Shown here piece by piece: positions 1-9,318 of a stretch of 64,000 nt of DNA; position 1 is the stretch's first letter; each line of letters begins with the position of its first letter. Source of the stretch: CAVXHQ01 sp963789535. Lineage in GTDB: Bacteria; Pseudomonadota; Alphaproteobacteria; Rhodobacterales; Rhodobacteraceae. The position numbers and the translations under genes were made by a program. Where the stretch lies: positions 1 to 64,000 of the forward strand of contig CAWBKU010000001.1 in the NCBI GenBank assembly GCA_963789535.1. The letters run 5' to 3'. The notes under the pieces are model-generated. The model was not told the origin of the DNA. It did not search any database and worked only from the letters and a program-made list of their open reading frames with translations.

Positions 1-30
1 GTCTGACTTTCGCGAAGTAAGACTTTACCT
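1..30. terminator. possible hairpin/terminator of an upstream gene
   Basis: The first 23 bases form an imperfect hairpin: GTCT-g-ACTT pairs with AAGT-a-AGAC around a short tcgcg loop. It is followed by a T-rich stretch (tttacctt). This could be the end of a rightward gene lying just outside the window. The stem has an internal mismatch and the upstream gene is not visible, so the call is tentative. Confidence 0.25.
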
Positions 31-106
31 TGCCGCATCACTGAGATTTGAGCGAGCCAAGCTATGGTGCCATTCTTGCGACGACGCTTTATGATGGTTC
101 CCATGA

Positions 107-146
107 TTTACAACATGGCCTTTCATTTTACAACACGTGTTGTAAA
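107..146. promoter_or_regulatory. 20-bp perfect palindrome plus extra half-site upstream of dusA
   Basis: Positions 127-146 are a perfect 20-bp palindrome: TTTACAACAC followed by its reverse complement GTGTTGTAAA. A third copy of the half-site, TTTACAACA, lies just upstream (about 108-116). The stretch is much AT-richer than the surrounding coding DNA and sits about 70 bp before the dusA start. This arrangement is typical of an operator for a dimeric transcription factor. Which regulator binds is not apparent. Confidence 0.5.
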
Positions 147-215
147 TGTAGCAGATAATGGGCCTAAATGGCAATATATCGAACATAGACGAACTTGAAC
201 ACTCGGAGTTAAGTA

Positions 216-1229
216 TTGGAAAAGGCGGTAAAATCGCAGCTTGGCGTAAGTAGCAGATTATCCGTGGCTCCGATGATGGATTGGACAGACCGGCATTGCC
301 GCGTCTTTCACCGGACCCTGTCTCGCGGCGCGCTTCTGTATACCGAGATGGTGACGGCGCCCGCGGTGATCCATGGCGACCGCGAACGGTTGCTGGGTTT
401 CGGCGATGTCGAACAGCCGGTCGCGCTGCAACTGGGCGGATCCGATCCGGCGCAACTCGCGCAGGCGGCGCGGATCGGGGCGGGGTTCGGCTACCGCGAG
501 GTCAATCTCAACTGCGGATGCCCATCCGACCGGGTGCAGTCGGGTGCCTTCGGCGCGGTGATGATGGAGCGGCCCGATACGGTGGCCGACTGCCTTGCGG
601 CGATGAAGGCGGCAGTGCCGGGCGAGGTGGAGATCACGGTGAAGTGCCGGATCGGCGTCGACGATCAGGATCCGCGCGCCGCGTTGCCCCGGTTTCTGGC
701 GGCCGTCGAGGGGGCGGGGATCCGTCGGGTCATCGTGCATGCGCGCAAGGCGTGGCTGAAGGGGCTGTCACCGAAGGAGAACCGCGAGGTGCCGCCCTTG
801 GACCACGCGCTCGTCGCCGAGATGGGCGGTGCGTTTCCGGGCCTGTCGATCTCGCTCAATGGCGGGATCGGGTCGCTGGACGCGGCGCGGGCGGCGCTGG
901 CGTCGGGGGTCGACGGGGTGATGATCGGGCGCGCCGCCTATCATCGGCCCTACGACATCCTCGGGAGGGCGGATGCGGCGTTCTTCGGCGGCGGGCCGGC
1001 TATCGGGCGCGAAGAGGCCGCATGTGCGATGCTGCCCTATGTCGAGGCACATCTGTCGGCGGGGGGGCGGCTGCACCAGATCACGCGCCACATGCTGGGC
1101 CTGTTTCACGGACAGCCGGGTGCGCGCGGCTGGCGGCGGGTGCTGACGGAAGGCGCGCGTGAAGAGGATGCCGGGCCGGAGGTGCTTGTGGCCGCGCTGG
1201 CGCAGGTGGAGCAGGCGATTGCCGCCTGA
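216..1229 (+). CDS. dusA: tRNA-dihydrouridine(20/20a) synthase DusA
   Basis: DusA is a flavoprotein that uses NADPH to reduce uridine to dihydrouridine at positions 20/20a of the tRNA D-loop. The protein has 337 residues, the usual DusA length. The N-terminal block RLSVAPMMDWTDRHCR marks the FMN-binding TIM barrel. NLNCGCPSDRVQSGAFG carries the catalytic cysteine, and GRLHQITRHMLGLFHGQPGA is the DusA-specific C-terminal helical region. The start is TTG at 216; the next in-frame option, GTG at 264, would delete conserved residues. The gene follows an AT-rich region with a palindrome and overlaps the start of the next gene by about 11 bp. Confidence 0.93.
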   Translation: MEKAVKSQLGVSSRLSVAPMMDWTDRHCRVFHRTLSRGALLYTEMVTAPAVIHGDRERLLGFGDVEQPVALQLGGSDPAQLAQAARIGAGFGYREVNLNCGCPSDRVQSGAFGAVMMERPDTVADCLAAMKAAVPGEVEITVKCRIGVDDQDPRAALPRFLAAVEGAGIRRVIVHARKAWLKGLSPKENREVPPLDHALVAEMGGAFPGLSISLNGGIGSLDAARAALASGVDGVMIGRAAYHRPYDILGRADAAFFGGGPAIGREEAACAMLPYVEAHLSAGGRLHQITRHMLGLFHGQPGARGWRRVLTEGAREEDAGPEVLVAALAQVEQAIAA

Positions 1230-1983
1230 CCCTGGTTGGGAGGCGGGATCGGGATACCGGGTCTTTGCGGTCGATTCCGATGTCCAGAAGTGGGCCACAG
1301 CGGCGCGAAACGCGGTCGGGCGCACCGTGGAGGCGGCGGTGGACGTGCGGCGCCATGGCGGGACGTGGTTCGTCGGGGTCGACGCGCTCTGCAATGAACC
1401 GGACGGTGCGGTGGACGGGGTGCCGCTGGCGGGCGCGTGGCGGGACACCGTGGATTGGCGGGGGCCGTGGCACCGGGCGCAGGTCTCGGTGGTCTGGCCC
1501 GGCTATCCCCGCCGCGATCCGGACGAGAGCGAGGCCGCGCACCGGTTCCGCCGGGACCGGGATGCGGCCCATCTCGACGGCCTGCTGCCCGAAGGCCCCG
1601 ATCGTCGACGCAATCTGCGCGAGCCGCATGCCTTCATCGTCGGCCTGCCGCTGACCGCGAACCCCGGCGGCGCGGGCCCGCTGGTGGTCTGGCCCGGCAG
1701 CCACCGGGTCGTCGCCGACATGGTGTCGCGCGCGCTGACGCAGCGATCGCCCGGCGATATCGGCGACATCGACCTCACCGATCCCTATGCAGAGGCGCGT
1801 CGCGCGGTCCTGGCCCGCTGTTCCCGCGTCGAGGTGCCGATGGTTCCGGGGCAGGCCGTGGTGTTGCACCGGATGCTGATCCATGGTGTCGCTCCCTGGC
1901 GCGCGCCCGAAGGGCCGCCGCGGATGGTCGCCTATTTCCGGCCGCAATTCGAAGATGCGGCCCGTTGGGTCTCCGATCCCTAG
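1219..1983 (+). CDS. phytanoyl-CoA dioxygenase-like Fe(II)/2-oxoglutarate enzyme
   Basis: This is a 254-residue protein if translation begins at TTG 1219, which overlaps the dusA stop; a longer frame runs back into dusA but is unlikely to be translated. AHLDG supplies the H-x-D iron ligands (about H118 and D120). LIHGVAPWRAP supplies the distal His (about H222) and GPPRM a candidate 2-oxoglutarate-binding Arg (about R235). PGSHR is also typical of the phytanoyl-CoA dioxygenase family. The enzyme should use Fe(II), O2 and 2-oxoglutarate to hydroxylate a small substrate, but the substrate is not evident. Its stop overlaps the convergent DUF1289 gene. Confidence 0.6.
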   Translation: MPPDPGWEAGSGYRVFAVDSDVQKWATAARNAVGRTVEAAVDVRRHGGTWFVGVDALCNEPDGAVDGVPLAGAWRDTVDWRGPWHRAQVSVVWPGYPRRDPDESEAAHRFRRDRDAAHLDGLLPEGPDRRRNLREPHAFIVGLPLTANPGGAGPLVVWPGSHRVVADMVSRALTQRSPGDIGDIDLTDPYAEARRAVLARCSRVEVPMVPGQAVVLHRMLIHGVAPWRAPEGPPRMVAYFRPQFEDAARWVSDP

Positions 1984-2228
1984 TCGTCGCGCGCGAGCCG
2001 CGCGGCGCGTCCGCCGCGGCGTTTGGCGATGAGCGGGGCGCGGCCGGGCAGGTCGGCCATGATCGCGCGTCGCGCCTGTCCGCTCATCCGGCTCCATGCC
2101 GCGATCTCGTCGATGGTGCGCAGGCAGCCGGTGCAGAGCCGGGTCTCGGGCTGGATCACGCAGATCTTGATGCACGGGCTGTCGACCTCGGCGCGGCGCC
2201 AGACTTCTCCTGTGGCATCTTCGGTCAT
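1980..2228 (-). CDS. DUF1289 family protein
   Basis: This 82-residue protein has the cysteine pattern of DUF1289: SPCIKICVIQ, then LCTGCLRTIDEIAAW. Four cysteines (C-x3-C and C-x2-C) suggest a small metal-binding fold, although the family's biochemical role is not established. The C-terminus is basic and Arg-rich. It is the last gene of a leftward operon, its ATG overlapping the ruvX stop by 4 bp (ATGA), so translation is probably coupled. Confidence 0.8.
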   Translation of the reverse strand: MTEDATGEVWRRAEVDSPCIKICVIQPETRLCTGCLRTIDEIAAWSRMSGQARRAIMADLPGRAPLIAKRRGGRAARLARDD

Positions 2229-2701
2229 GTCTGTCTCCGCAGCCAGGCGAGCCGGTCCAGCGCCCCTTGCAGGATTACACCCGCCGCCACGTGGTCGATC
2301 ACCTCGGCGCGACGTTTCCGCGACGTATCCGCCTCGAGCAATGCGCGTTCGGCGGCGACGGTCGACAGGCGCTCGTCCCAGAACAGGATCGGCAGCGGCG
2401 TCAGACGCTCGAGGTTGCGGGCGAAGGCCCGCGTCGATTGCGCACGCGGCCCCTCGGAGCCGTCCATGTTGCGCGGCAGGCCGAGGACGAAGCCGCCGAG
2501 CGCGCGGTGCGCGGCGATGGCGAGCAGGCGCGCGGCGTCGGCGGTGAATTTCGTCCGCCGGACCGTCTCGAGCGGGCTCGCGACGCTGAGCCCCGCGTCC
2601 GATACGGCGACGCCGAGCGTCACGGTCCCGAGGTCGAGGCCCGCCAGCGCCGTGCGCGGCGCAAGGGCGGCGGCAAAGAGGGCGGCGTCGTCGAAGGTCA
2701 T
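2225..2701 (-). CDS. ruvX: Holliday junction resolvase-like protein RuvX (YqgF)
   Basis: The protein has 158 residues with the RNase H-like fold of the YqgF/RuvX family. The motifs appear in order: GLDLGTVTLGVAVSD (first acidic residue), FVLGLPRNMDGSEG, FWDERLST and IDHVAAGVILQ (last acidic residue). The family acts as a nuclease in pre-16S rRNA 5'-end processing and possibly in recombination. It overlaps ccmI upstream and the DUF1289 gene downstream, each by 4 bp, forming a tight three-gene leftward unit. Confidence 0.88.
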   Translation of the reverse strand: MTFDDAALFAAALAPRTALAGLDLGTVTLGVAVSDAGLSVASPLETVRRTKFTADAARLLAIAAHRALGGFVLGLPRNMDGSEGPRAQSTRAFARNLERLTPLPILFWDERLSTVAAERALLEADTSRKRRAEVIDHVAAGVILQGALDRLAWLRRQT

Positions 2702-3918
2702 GGCGACAGGCCCGCGCGTTCGGCGGCGGCGGAGAGCACGGCGAGCGCGTCGGGCGAGGCCGCGAAGACCTGCATCCCTTCGCGCCAGATCGCCTCGGCC
2801 TGCTCGGCGTCGCCGAGCACGCCATAGGCGGTGATAAGCTGCGCCCAGTCCTCTGCCGGGCCGCCCTCGGTCGCGAGCCGGTCGGAGAGTTGCGCCACCA
2901 TCCCCTCGATCCGCGCGGCCCGGTCGCCCGGCGAAAGGTCTGACATCGCCGCCACGTCCGCCGCCGACGGGCCGCGCAGCGCCGCCTCGGGGAGGGTGTA
3001 ATCGAGGCCGGCGCGGAACGCCGCGTCCTCGACGTTCGCGCGCGCTAGCTGTACGTAGGGATTGTCGGCGCGGCCCTGTTCGGCCAGATCGCGCCAGAAC
3101 CGGAATGCTACGTCCGGGCGGTCGGTCTGCGAATAGAGGGCACCCATGTAGAAGCGCGCCACCGGGTTGCCCTCGTCCTCGGTCAGGATCGCGCGGATCA
3201 GCACCTCGGTTTCGGGCGAGACCGCACCGCCCGCCGCACTGACCATCAGGCCCGCGAGCACCGCCCGGTCCTCGACGGTCGCCGCAGCACCCCGCGCCGC
3301 AATCAGCCCCTCCTGCGCACGCGCGGCGGCGGCAAAGTTCTGCAACCGGGCCTCGTTGCCCGCCAGCAGCTCCCATCCGCGCGGATCGTCGGGCCGGGCC
3401 GGCACCACCGCTCGCAACTCCTCGAGCAGGGCGCGGGTGTCTTCGGGCAGGGCACTGTCGGGGATCGGGGGAGAGGCCTCGGTCGCCGCCGCCTCGTAGA
3501 CCGCTTGCGGGGCACGGGCCGTGCGCGCCGCCTCGCTGTCGGCGATGCGCTGCGCGCGGGGGATGTCGGGATAGCCGGGCGCGCCGAGAACCCAATAGAG
3601 CGAGAGGCCACCGGCCACCACCAGCAGGGCCGCGGCACCGCCTGCGACGCGCGTGACGGTGCCGGGTGCCATCGTCGCGGTGCCCTTGACCTTGTCTGCG
3701 TCGAGCAGGCGCCGCGCGATTTCGGTCCGCGCCCGCTCTGCCTCGGCGGCGTCGAGCAGGCCGCGTGCCAGATCGCGGTCGACCTCGGCCAGTTGGTCAC
3801 GGTAGATCGCCGTGGCCGGATCGTCCGCGCCGTGCGCGTCCGCGCCGCGCAGCAGCGGCAGGATCAGCGTGGCGGCAACGGTGAGGGCGAGGATTGTGGC
3901 GACGATCCAGAACAGCAT
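2698..3918 (-). CDS. ccmI: cytochrome c-type biogenesis protein CcmI
   Basis: This 406-residue protein starts at the ATG giving MLFWIVATILALTVAATLIL, a first transmembrane helix. A short hydrophilic loop (AIYRDQLAEVDRDLARGLLD, typical of CcmI) and a second helix (about residues 94-115) follow. The rest is a TPR-like helical domain with repeats such as GWELLAGNEARLQ and EDWAQLITAYGVLGD. CcmI binds apocytochrome c and delivers it to the heme ligation complex at the periplasmic face. The other maturation genes, ccmABCDG, lie about 32 kb away. It heads a leftward operon and diverges from soxB across about 250 bp. Confidence 0.85.
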   Translation of the reverse strand: MLFWIVATILALTVAATLILPLLRGADAHGADDPATAIYRDQLAEVDRDLARGLLDAAEAERARTEIARRLLDADKVKGTATMAPGTVTRVAGGAAALLVVAGGLSLYWVLGAPGYPDIPRAQRIADSEAARTARAPQAVYEAAATEASPPIPDSALPEDTRALLEELRAVVPARPDDPRGWELLAGNEARLQNFAAAARAQEGLIAARGAAATVEDRAVLAGLMVSAAGGAVSPETEVLIRAILTEDEGNPVARFYMGALYSQTDRPDVAFRFWRDLAEQGRADNPYVQLARANVEDAAFRAGLDYTLPEAALRGPSAADVAAMSDLSPGDRAARIEGMVAQLSDRLATEGGPAEDWAQLITAYGVLGDAEQAEAIWREGMQVFAASPDALAVLSAAAERAGLSP

Positions 3919-4169
3919 CGGTCGGGGGGCCTCCGGGCGGGTGGTTCGGTGTCTGCATATCCGGCGGGGCACCGGGCCGGAAGGGGGAGATCGGGCACCT
4001 CTCGCGCAGGTGAGGAGCGGGTCGCGGCATATCGCGTTCCGACGTGTCGGAAAAGCGGGATCTTGTGCCGCAGCCAGTCGCCATTTCCTTCGCCCGAGGG
4101 TCCAGATACAGGCGTGGTCACCGCCGCACCTGCGGCGACGACTGGACGTGCCGTGCCGGGGAGAGTGCC

Positions 4170-5420
4170 GTGAAAAACCGCTATTCGGTCTTTGCCGTGG
4201 CCCGGCAGGCGCTGGCTCATCATATGGGCTGGGAACGCGCCTGGGCCTCGCCAGCGCCGCGCGACCGCTATGATGTCGTCATCGTCGGCGCCGGCGGACA
4301 CGGCCTCGCCACCGCCTATTACCTCGGCAAGAATCACGGCATCACAAACGTCGCGATCCTCGAAAAGGGGTGGCTCGGGGGCGGCAATACCGGCCGCAAC
4401 ACGACGATCATCCGTTCGAACTACCTTCAGGATCCCTCCGCCGCGATCTATGAGAAATCCCGCTCGCTCTACGAGACGCTGAGTCAGGAGCTGAACTACA
4501 ACGTCATGTTCTCGCCGCGCGGCGTGATGATGCTGGCGCAGACGCAGGCCGAGATCCGCGGCTATCGGCGCACGGCCCATGCCAACATGCTTCAGGGTGT
4601 GACGACCGAATTCATCGGACCGCGGCGGGTCAAGGAACTCTGCCCGATCATGAACATCGCCGGGCCGCGGTTCCCGGTGCTGGGCGCCCTCTGGCAGGCG
4701 CGCGGCGGCACGGCGCGGCACGATGCCGTCGCCTGGGGCTATGCGCGGGCCTGCTCGGACATGGGGATGCACGTCATCCAGCAGTGCGAAGTGACGGCGG
4801 TGCGGCAGGAAAACGGGCGCGTCACCGGGGTCGAGACGACCAAGGGTGCGATCGGCTGCGACAAGCTCGCCATGGTGGTTGCCGGCCACGCCAGCGTCAT
4901 GGCCGAAAAGGCCGGGTTCCGCCTGCCGATCGAGAGTGTGGCGTTGCAGGCGCTGGTCTCCGAGCCGATCAAGCCCTGCATGGACGTCGTCGTCATGGCC
5001 AACACGGTCCATGGCTACATGAGCCAGTCCGACAAGGGCGAGATGGTGATCGGCGGCGGCACCGACGGGTTCAACAACTACACCCAGCGCGGCAGTTTCC
5101 ACCACATCGAGGAGACGGTGCGCGCCCTGGTCGAGACGTTCCCGATGATCGCCCGCCTCAAGATGCTGCGCCAGTGGGGCGGGATCGTCGACATGACCGG
5201 CGACCGCTCGCCGATCCTGTCGAAGACGCCGGTGGGCGGCGTCTACGTCAACTGCGGCTGGGGCACGGGCGGGTTCAAGGCGATCCCCGGGTCGGGCTGG
5301 GCAATGGCCGACCTCGTTGCCAGGGACGCGCCCGGACCGCTGGCTGCCGCCTTCGGGATGGAACGGTTCCGCGAGGGACGGTTCATCGACGAAAGCGTCG
5401 CGGCAGGGGTCGCGCATTGA
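4170..5420 (+). CDS. soxB: sarcosine oxidase beta subunit SoxB
   Basis: The protein has 416 residues from GTG 4170, chosen because KNRYSVFAVARQAL is the conserved SoxB N-terminus and a purine-rich GGGAGAG lies upstream. YDVVIVGAGGHGLATAYYL is the FAD-binding Rossmann motif. GWLGGGNTGRNTTIIRSNYL is a SoxB signature. The His in ARHDAVAWG (about residue 184) matches the covalent FMN attachment site. With alpha, gamma and delta subunits it oxidises sarcosine (N-methylglycine) to glycine, passing the methyl group to tetrahydrofolate. It is the first gene of the operon, but soxD does not follow directly. Confidence 0.95.
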   Translation: MKNRYSVFAVARQALAHHMGWERAWASPAPRDRYDVVIVGAGGHGLATAYYLGKNHGITNVAILEKGWLGGGNTGRNTTIIRSNYLQDPSAAIYEKSRSLYETLSQELNYNVMFSPRGVMMLAQTQAEIRGYRRTAHANMLQGVTTEFIGPRRVKELCPIMNIAGPRFPVLGALWQARGGTARHDAVAWGYARACSDMGMHVIQQCEVTAVRQENGRVTGVETTKGAIGCDKLAMVVAGHASVMAEKAGFRLPIESVALQALVSEPIKPCMDVVVMANTVHGYMSQSDKGEMVIGGGTDGFNNYTQRGSFHHIEETVRALVETFPMIARLKMLRQWGGIVDMTGDRSPILSKTPVGGVYVNCGWGTGGFKAIPGSGWAMADLVARDAPGPLAAAFGMERFREGRFIDESVAAGVAH

Positions 5421-5529
5421 TGGAAGGGGGTCGCTTCGGCAGAGTTACGCCCACGCTCACGTCGGTCTGGAACCGGGTGGCGCGTCGCGGTATTGGTATG
5501 TCGCATGACACCGGAGTGGAGAGTTCAAC

Positions 5530-5847
5530 ATGTCGGATCCCAACGCCAACCGCAGCGGCGGCAATAACACCATCGCCTATATCGTTATCGCGATCGTCGT
5601 CGTCGCGGGTCTCCTCTACTGGCAATTCGCCGGCGGAGATGATGTCGTCGTCGTCGATGGCGATGCAGCCTCCGAGGCGCTCGAGGATGCGGGTGATGCC
5701 GCCGCCGGTACCGTCGATGGTGCCGCGGATGTCATCGACGACGCAGCCGACGCCACAGCCGACGTCGTCGACGATGCCGCAGGGGCCGTCGAGGGTGCGG
5801 CCGACGACGCCGCCGATGCCGTCGAGCCCGAGACGACCGGCAACTGA
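5530..5847 (+). CDS. small membrane-anchored Ala/Asp-rich protein inside the sox operon
   Basis: This 105-residue protein has no recognised domain. Residues 1-14 are hydrophilic. About 15-33 (IAYIVIAIVVVAGLLYWQF) form one transmembrane helix. The remainder is acidic and repetitive, built from DAADxxxD/AADDAAD-type units with no Cys, His or aromatic residues. Such a tail may be a helix or an unstructured spacer. Position-specific codon use and a GGAGTGGAGAG ribosome binding site before ATG 5530 support a real gene. It is co-directional with soxB and soxD but not part of the standard soxBDAG set. Confidence 0.7.
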   Translation: MSDPNANRSGGNNTIAYIVIAIVVVAGLLYWQFAGGDDVVVVDGDAASEALEDAGDAAAGTVDGAADVIDDAADATADVVDDAAGAVEGAADDAADAVEPETTGN

Positions 5848-5991
5848 GCCGAGCGCCGCGGACTTTGGGTTCGCGGCACCGCACGTTCCGACCGGCGGGT
5901 GCCTTCGGGCATCCGCCGAAGGCGTTCGTGCTGGCGATATCCATCGCGGCGCGGCCGCGGACTTCAATTCAACGACGATCCCGAGGGTGCC

Positions 5992-6321
5992 ATGCTGACG
6001 CTCACCTGTCCCTGCTGCGGCATCGACGCGGACGAAACCGAACTCGCCCCCGGCGGCGAGGCGCATCTCAGGCGGTTCGGCCCCGGGGCGACCGATGCGG
6101 CGTTCGAGGGCTATCTCTTCGGCCGCGCCAACCCCAAGGGCGTTCATTTCGAGCGCTGGCGCCATGCCTTCGGCTGCGGCAAATGGTTTCTTGCCGCGCG
6201 CTGCACGGCGACGCTCGAGGTGTTCGGCACCTATCCGGCGCAGACGACCGAACCGCCTGCCGACATCGTCGCGGCGATCCGGGCCCGGCGGCCCGACTGG
6301 ACAGGGAGGGCCACGTCATGA
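5992..6321 (+). CDS. soxD: sarcosine oxidase delta subunit SoxD
   Basis: This is the 109-residue small zinc-binding subunit of heterotetrameric sarcosine oxidase. Cys6 and Cys9 in TCPCCG, with His58 and Cys62 in RWRHAFGCGKW, match the zinc ligands known for this subunit. YLFGRANPKGVHFERWRH is the family core. The start at ATG 5992 follows a GAGGG motif; upstream in-frame codons read as non-conserved sequence. The stop overlaps the soxA start as ATGA. Confidence 0.93.
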   Translation: MLTLTCPCCGIDADETELAPGGEAHLRRFGPGATDAAFEGYLFGRANPKGVHFERWRHAFGCGKWFLAARCTATLEVFGTYPAQTTEPPADIVAAIRARRPDWTGRATS

Positions 6322-9318
6322 GCACGCGGCTGGCCACCGGCGGGCGCCTGATCGACCGGACCCGCCGGGTCGAGTTTACCTTCAACGGCGCGCGTCTGCC
6401 GGGCGTCGAAGGCGACACGCTGGCCTCCGCGCTCCTCGCCAACGACCGGATGATGGTCGGACGGTCGTTCAAGTATCACCGGCCCCGCGGCATCGTCGCA
6501 TCGGGCGCCGAAGAGCCCAACGCCCTGATGAACATGGGAAAACATGAGCGGTTCGAGCCGAATCAGCGGGCCACGACGACGGAGCTCTTCGACGGCCTGA
6601 CCGCGCGGAGCCAGAACCACTGGCCGACGCTGAATTTCGATGTCGGTGCGATCAACAGCCGTCTGTCGCGGTTCCTGCCGGCCGGCTTCTACTACAAGAT
6701 GTTCATCCATCCACGGTCGTTCTGGAAGCATATCTACGAGCCGTTCATCCGCAAATCCGCCGGTCTGGGACAGGCGCCACAGCGGCGGGACGAGGACCGC
6801 TATGAGCATTTTCACGTCCATGTCGACGTGCTCGTGGTCGGCGGCGGTATCGCCGGTCTGATGGCGGCACGGTCCGCCGGTCAGGCGGGCCTGCGGGTGA
6901 TGCTGATCGAGCAGACCGCCCATTGGGGCGGACGCGCGGCGGTGGATGCGCCGCAGATCGACGGTATGGCGGCGGAGGACTGGATCAGGAACATCGTCGA
7001 AGAGCTTGAGAGCATGGACAATGTCCGCATCCGGACGCGGACGATGGGGGCCGGTGTCTATGACCATGGCCATGTCCTCGCCTATGAGAAGGTGTCCGAG
7101 CACATGCCGGATGCCGCCGGGCCGCGACAGCGTCTTTGGGCGATACGGGCGCATCGCGTCATCGCGGCGACAGGTGCGATCGAGCGGCCATTGTCTTTTG
7201 CGGGCAACGACATACCGGGCGTTCTTCTCGCGTCCGCGGTGCGCGACTATGCGGTGAACTGGGCCGTCTCGGTCGGTGACCGGGTGGTCGTGGCGACGAA
7301 CAACGACGACGCCTACCGGACCGCCATCGCCCTGAAGGAACGTGGTCTCGACATACCTGTCATCCTCGACGCGCGGCCCGCGCCGACCGGCGACCTCATC
7401 GCCCGGGCGCGCGACCTCGGCATCCGGGTCGAGACGGGCAAGGCGATCGCCAAGGTGCGGGGCGGCAAGCGTGTCACCGGCGTGGCGATCTGCGCGCAGG
7501 CAGGCGAAGGTGCCGTTCTGGAAGAGATTTCCTGCGACGCCGTGGCAATGTCGGGCGGTTGGTCGCCGGTCGTGCACCTGTGGTCGCATTGCGGCGGCAA
7601 GCTTCTCTGGGACGACGTCCAGTCGATGTTCCGCCCCGATCCGGCGCGTCCGCCGCTGGGCGCGGACGGCAGCGGCTTTGTCACCACGGCGGGATCGGCG
7701 TCCGGCGCCTTGACCACCGCCGACGTGCTGGCCGATGCCGCCGACGCGGGCGCGCGGTTCACGCCGTCGCTCTTTGCCGCAGTGGCCCCCGCCGCCACCG
7801 AGGCGGAAGAGGGCGCCATGGCGCCCGTCTGGCTCATGCCGCAGGGCGCGAAGCTGTCCTTGCGCGAGAAGATGTGGCTCGATTTCCAGAACGACGTGAA
7901 GGTGTCGGACGTGCAACTCGCGGCGCGCGAGGGCTATGAGAGCGTCGAGCATGCCAAGCGATATACCACGCTGGGCATGGCGACGGATCAGGGAAAGCTG
8001 AGTAATATCAACGGACTGGCGATCCTGTCGGATGCGCTCGGCGAGCCGGTCCCGCAGGTCGGGCACGACGACATTCCGCCCGCCCTATACGCCGATCTCG
8101 ATGGCCTCGATTGCGGGTGCCGCGCGCGACGGTCTGTTCCAGCCGGTGCGCAAGACGCCGATGCACGGCTGGCACGAGGCCCACGGCGCCGAGTTCGAGC
8201 CGGTCGGCCAGTGGCGGCGTCCCTATGCCTTTCCGCGTGCCGGCGAAACGTCGAGACGGCGGTCCACCGCGAGGTGAAGAACGCCCGCCAAGCCCTTGGA
8301 CTACTTGACGCTTCGACGCTGGGCAAGCTGATCGTCAAGGGACCGGATGCGGGCCAATTCCTCGACATGCTCTATACCAACATGATGAGCACGCTGGGCG
8401 TCGGCAAATGCCGCTACGGCCTGATGTGCACCGAGAACGGGTTTCTGACCGACGACGGCGTCGTCGCGCGGATCGACGAGGACACCTGGCTCTGCCACAC
8501 CACCTCCGGGCGGCGCCGACCGTATCCATCAGCATATGGAGGACTGGCTCCAGTGCGAATGGTGGGACTGGCAGGTCTATGTCGCCAACGTCACCGAGCA
8601 ATACGCGCAGATCGCCGTCGTCGGGCCGAACGCGCGCAAGGTGTTGGAATCGCTCGGCGGCATGGACGTCTCGAAAGAGGCGCTGCCCTTCATGCAATGG
8701 TCCGAGGGAACGCTCGGCGGGCACCGAGTCCGCATCTTCCGGATCTCGTTCTCGGGTGAACTCAGCTACGAGATCGCCGTCGATGCGGGCGAGGGGCTGG
8801 CGCTGTGGGAGGCGCTTCACGACGCCGGGGCGGCGTTCGGCGCCATGCCCTACGGCACCGAGGCGCTGCATATCATGCGGGCGGAAAAGGGGTTCATCAT
8901 GATCGGTGACGAGACCGACGGGACCGTAATTCCGCAGGATCTCGGCCTCGACTGGGCGCTGTCGAAGAAGAAGGCGGATTACTTGGGCAAACGCGCGCAT
9001 GAGCGTAGCCATATGGCCGACCCCGAACGGTGGAAGCTCGTGGGCCTCGAAACGCTGGATGGTTCCGTCATCCCCGACGGCGCCTATGCGGTGGTGGAGG
9101 GGATCAACGCCAACGGTCAGCGCATGACCGAAGGGCGCGTGACCTCGACCTATTTCTCGCCCACGCTGGACCGGGGCATCGCCATGGGCCTCCTCCGGCG
9201 CGGACCGGAGCGCATGGGGGAAATCGTGACGTTCCCCAAGATCGGCGGCGGCGAGGTGAAGGCCAAGATCGTCGACGCGGTCGTCTATGACAAGGCGGGG
9301 GAGAAGGCGGATGTCTGA
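6318..9318 (+). CDS. soxA: sarcosine oxidase alpha subunit SoxA (three frame disruptions in this sequence)
   Basis: The subunit has an N-terminal 2Fe-2S-like/NAD-binding half (FTFNGARLPGVEGDTLASAL; VDVLVVGGGIAGLMAARSA) and a C-terminal aminomethyltransferase half that binds tetrahydrofolate (MRAEKGFIMIGDETDG). The reading frame breaks three times. An extra G in GGG at 8061-8063 shifts it. A missing base near 8250-8251 restores it. An extra G in GGG at 8508-8510 shifts it again. The intervening and downstream segments read as intact SoxA in the +1 frame (TTTFRPPYTPISM..., EDWLQCEWWDWQVYVANVTEQ). Corrected, the product would be about 999 residues, the normal length. Base-calling error is likelier than true decay. 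Confidence 0.88.

Noticed and set aside
6318..9318. soxA as a true pseudogene
   Set aside because: Protein similarity continues through all frames, indels fall partly in G runs, and the essential gene der shows the same kind of disruption, so sequence error is likelier.
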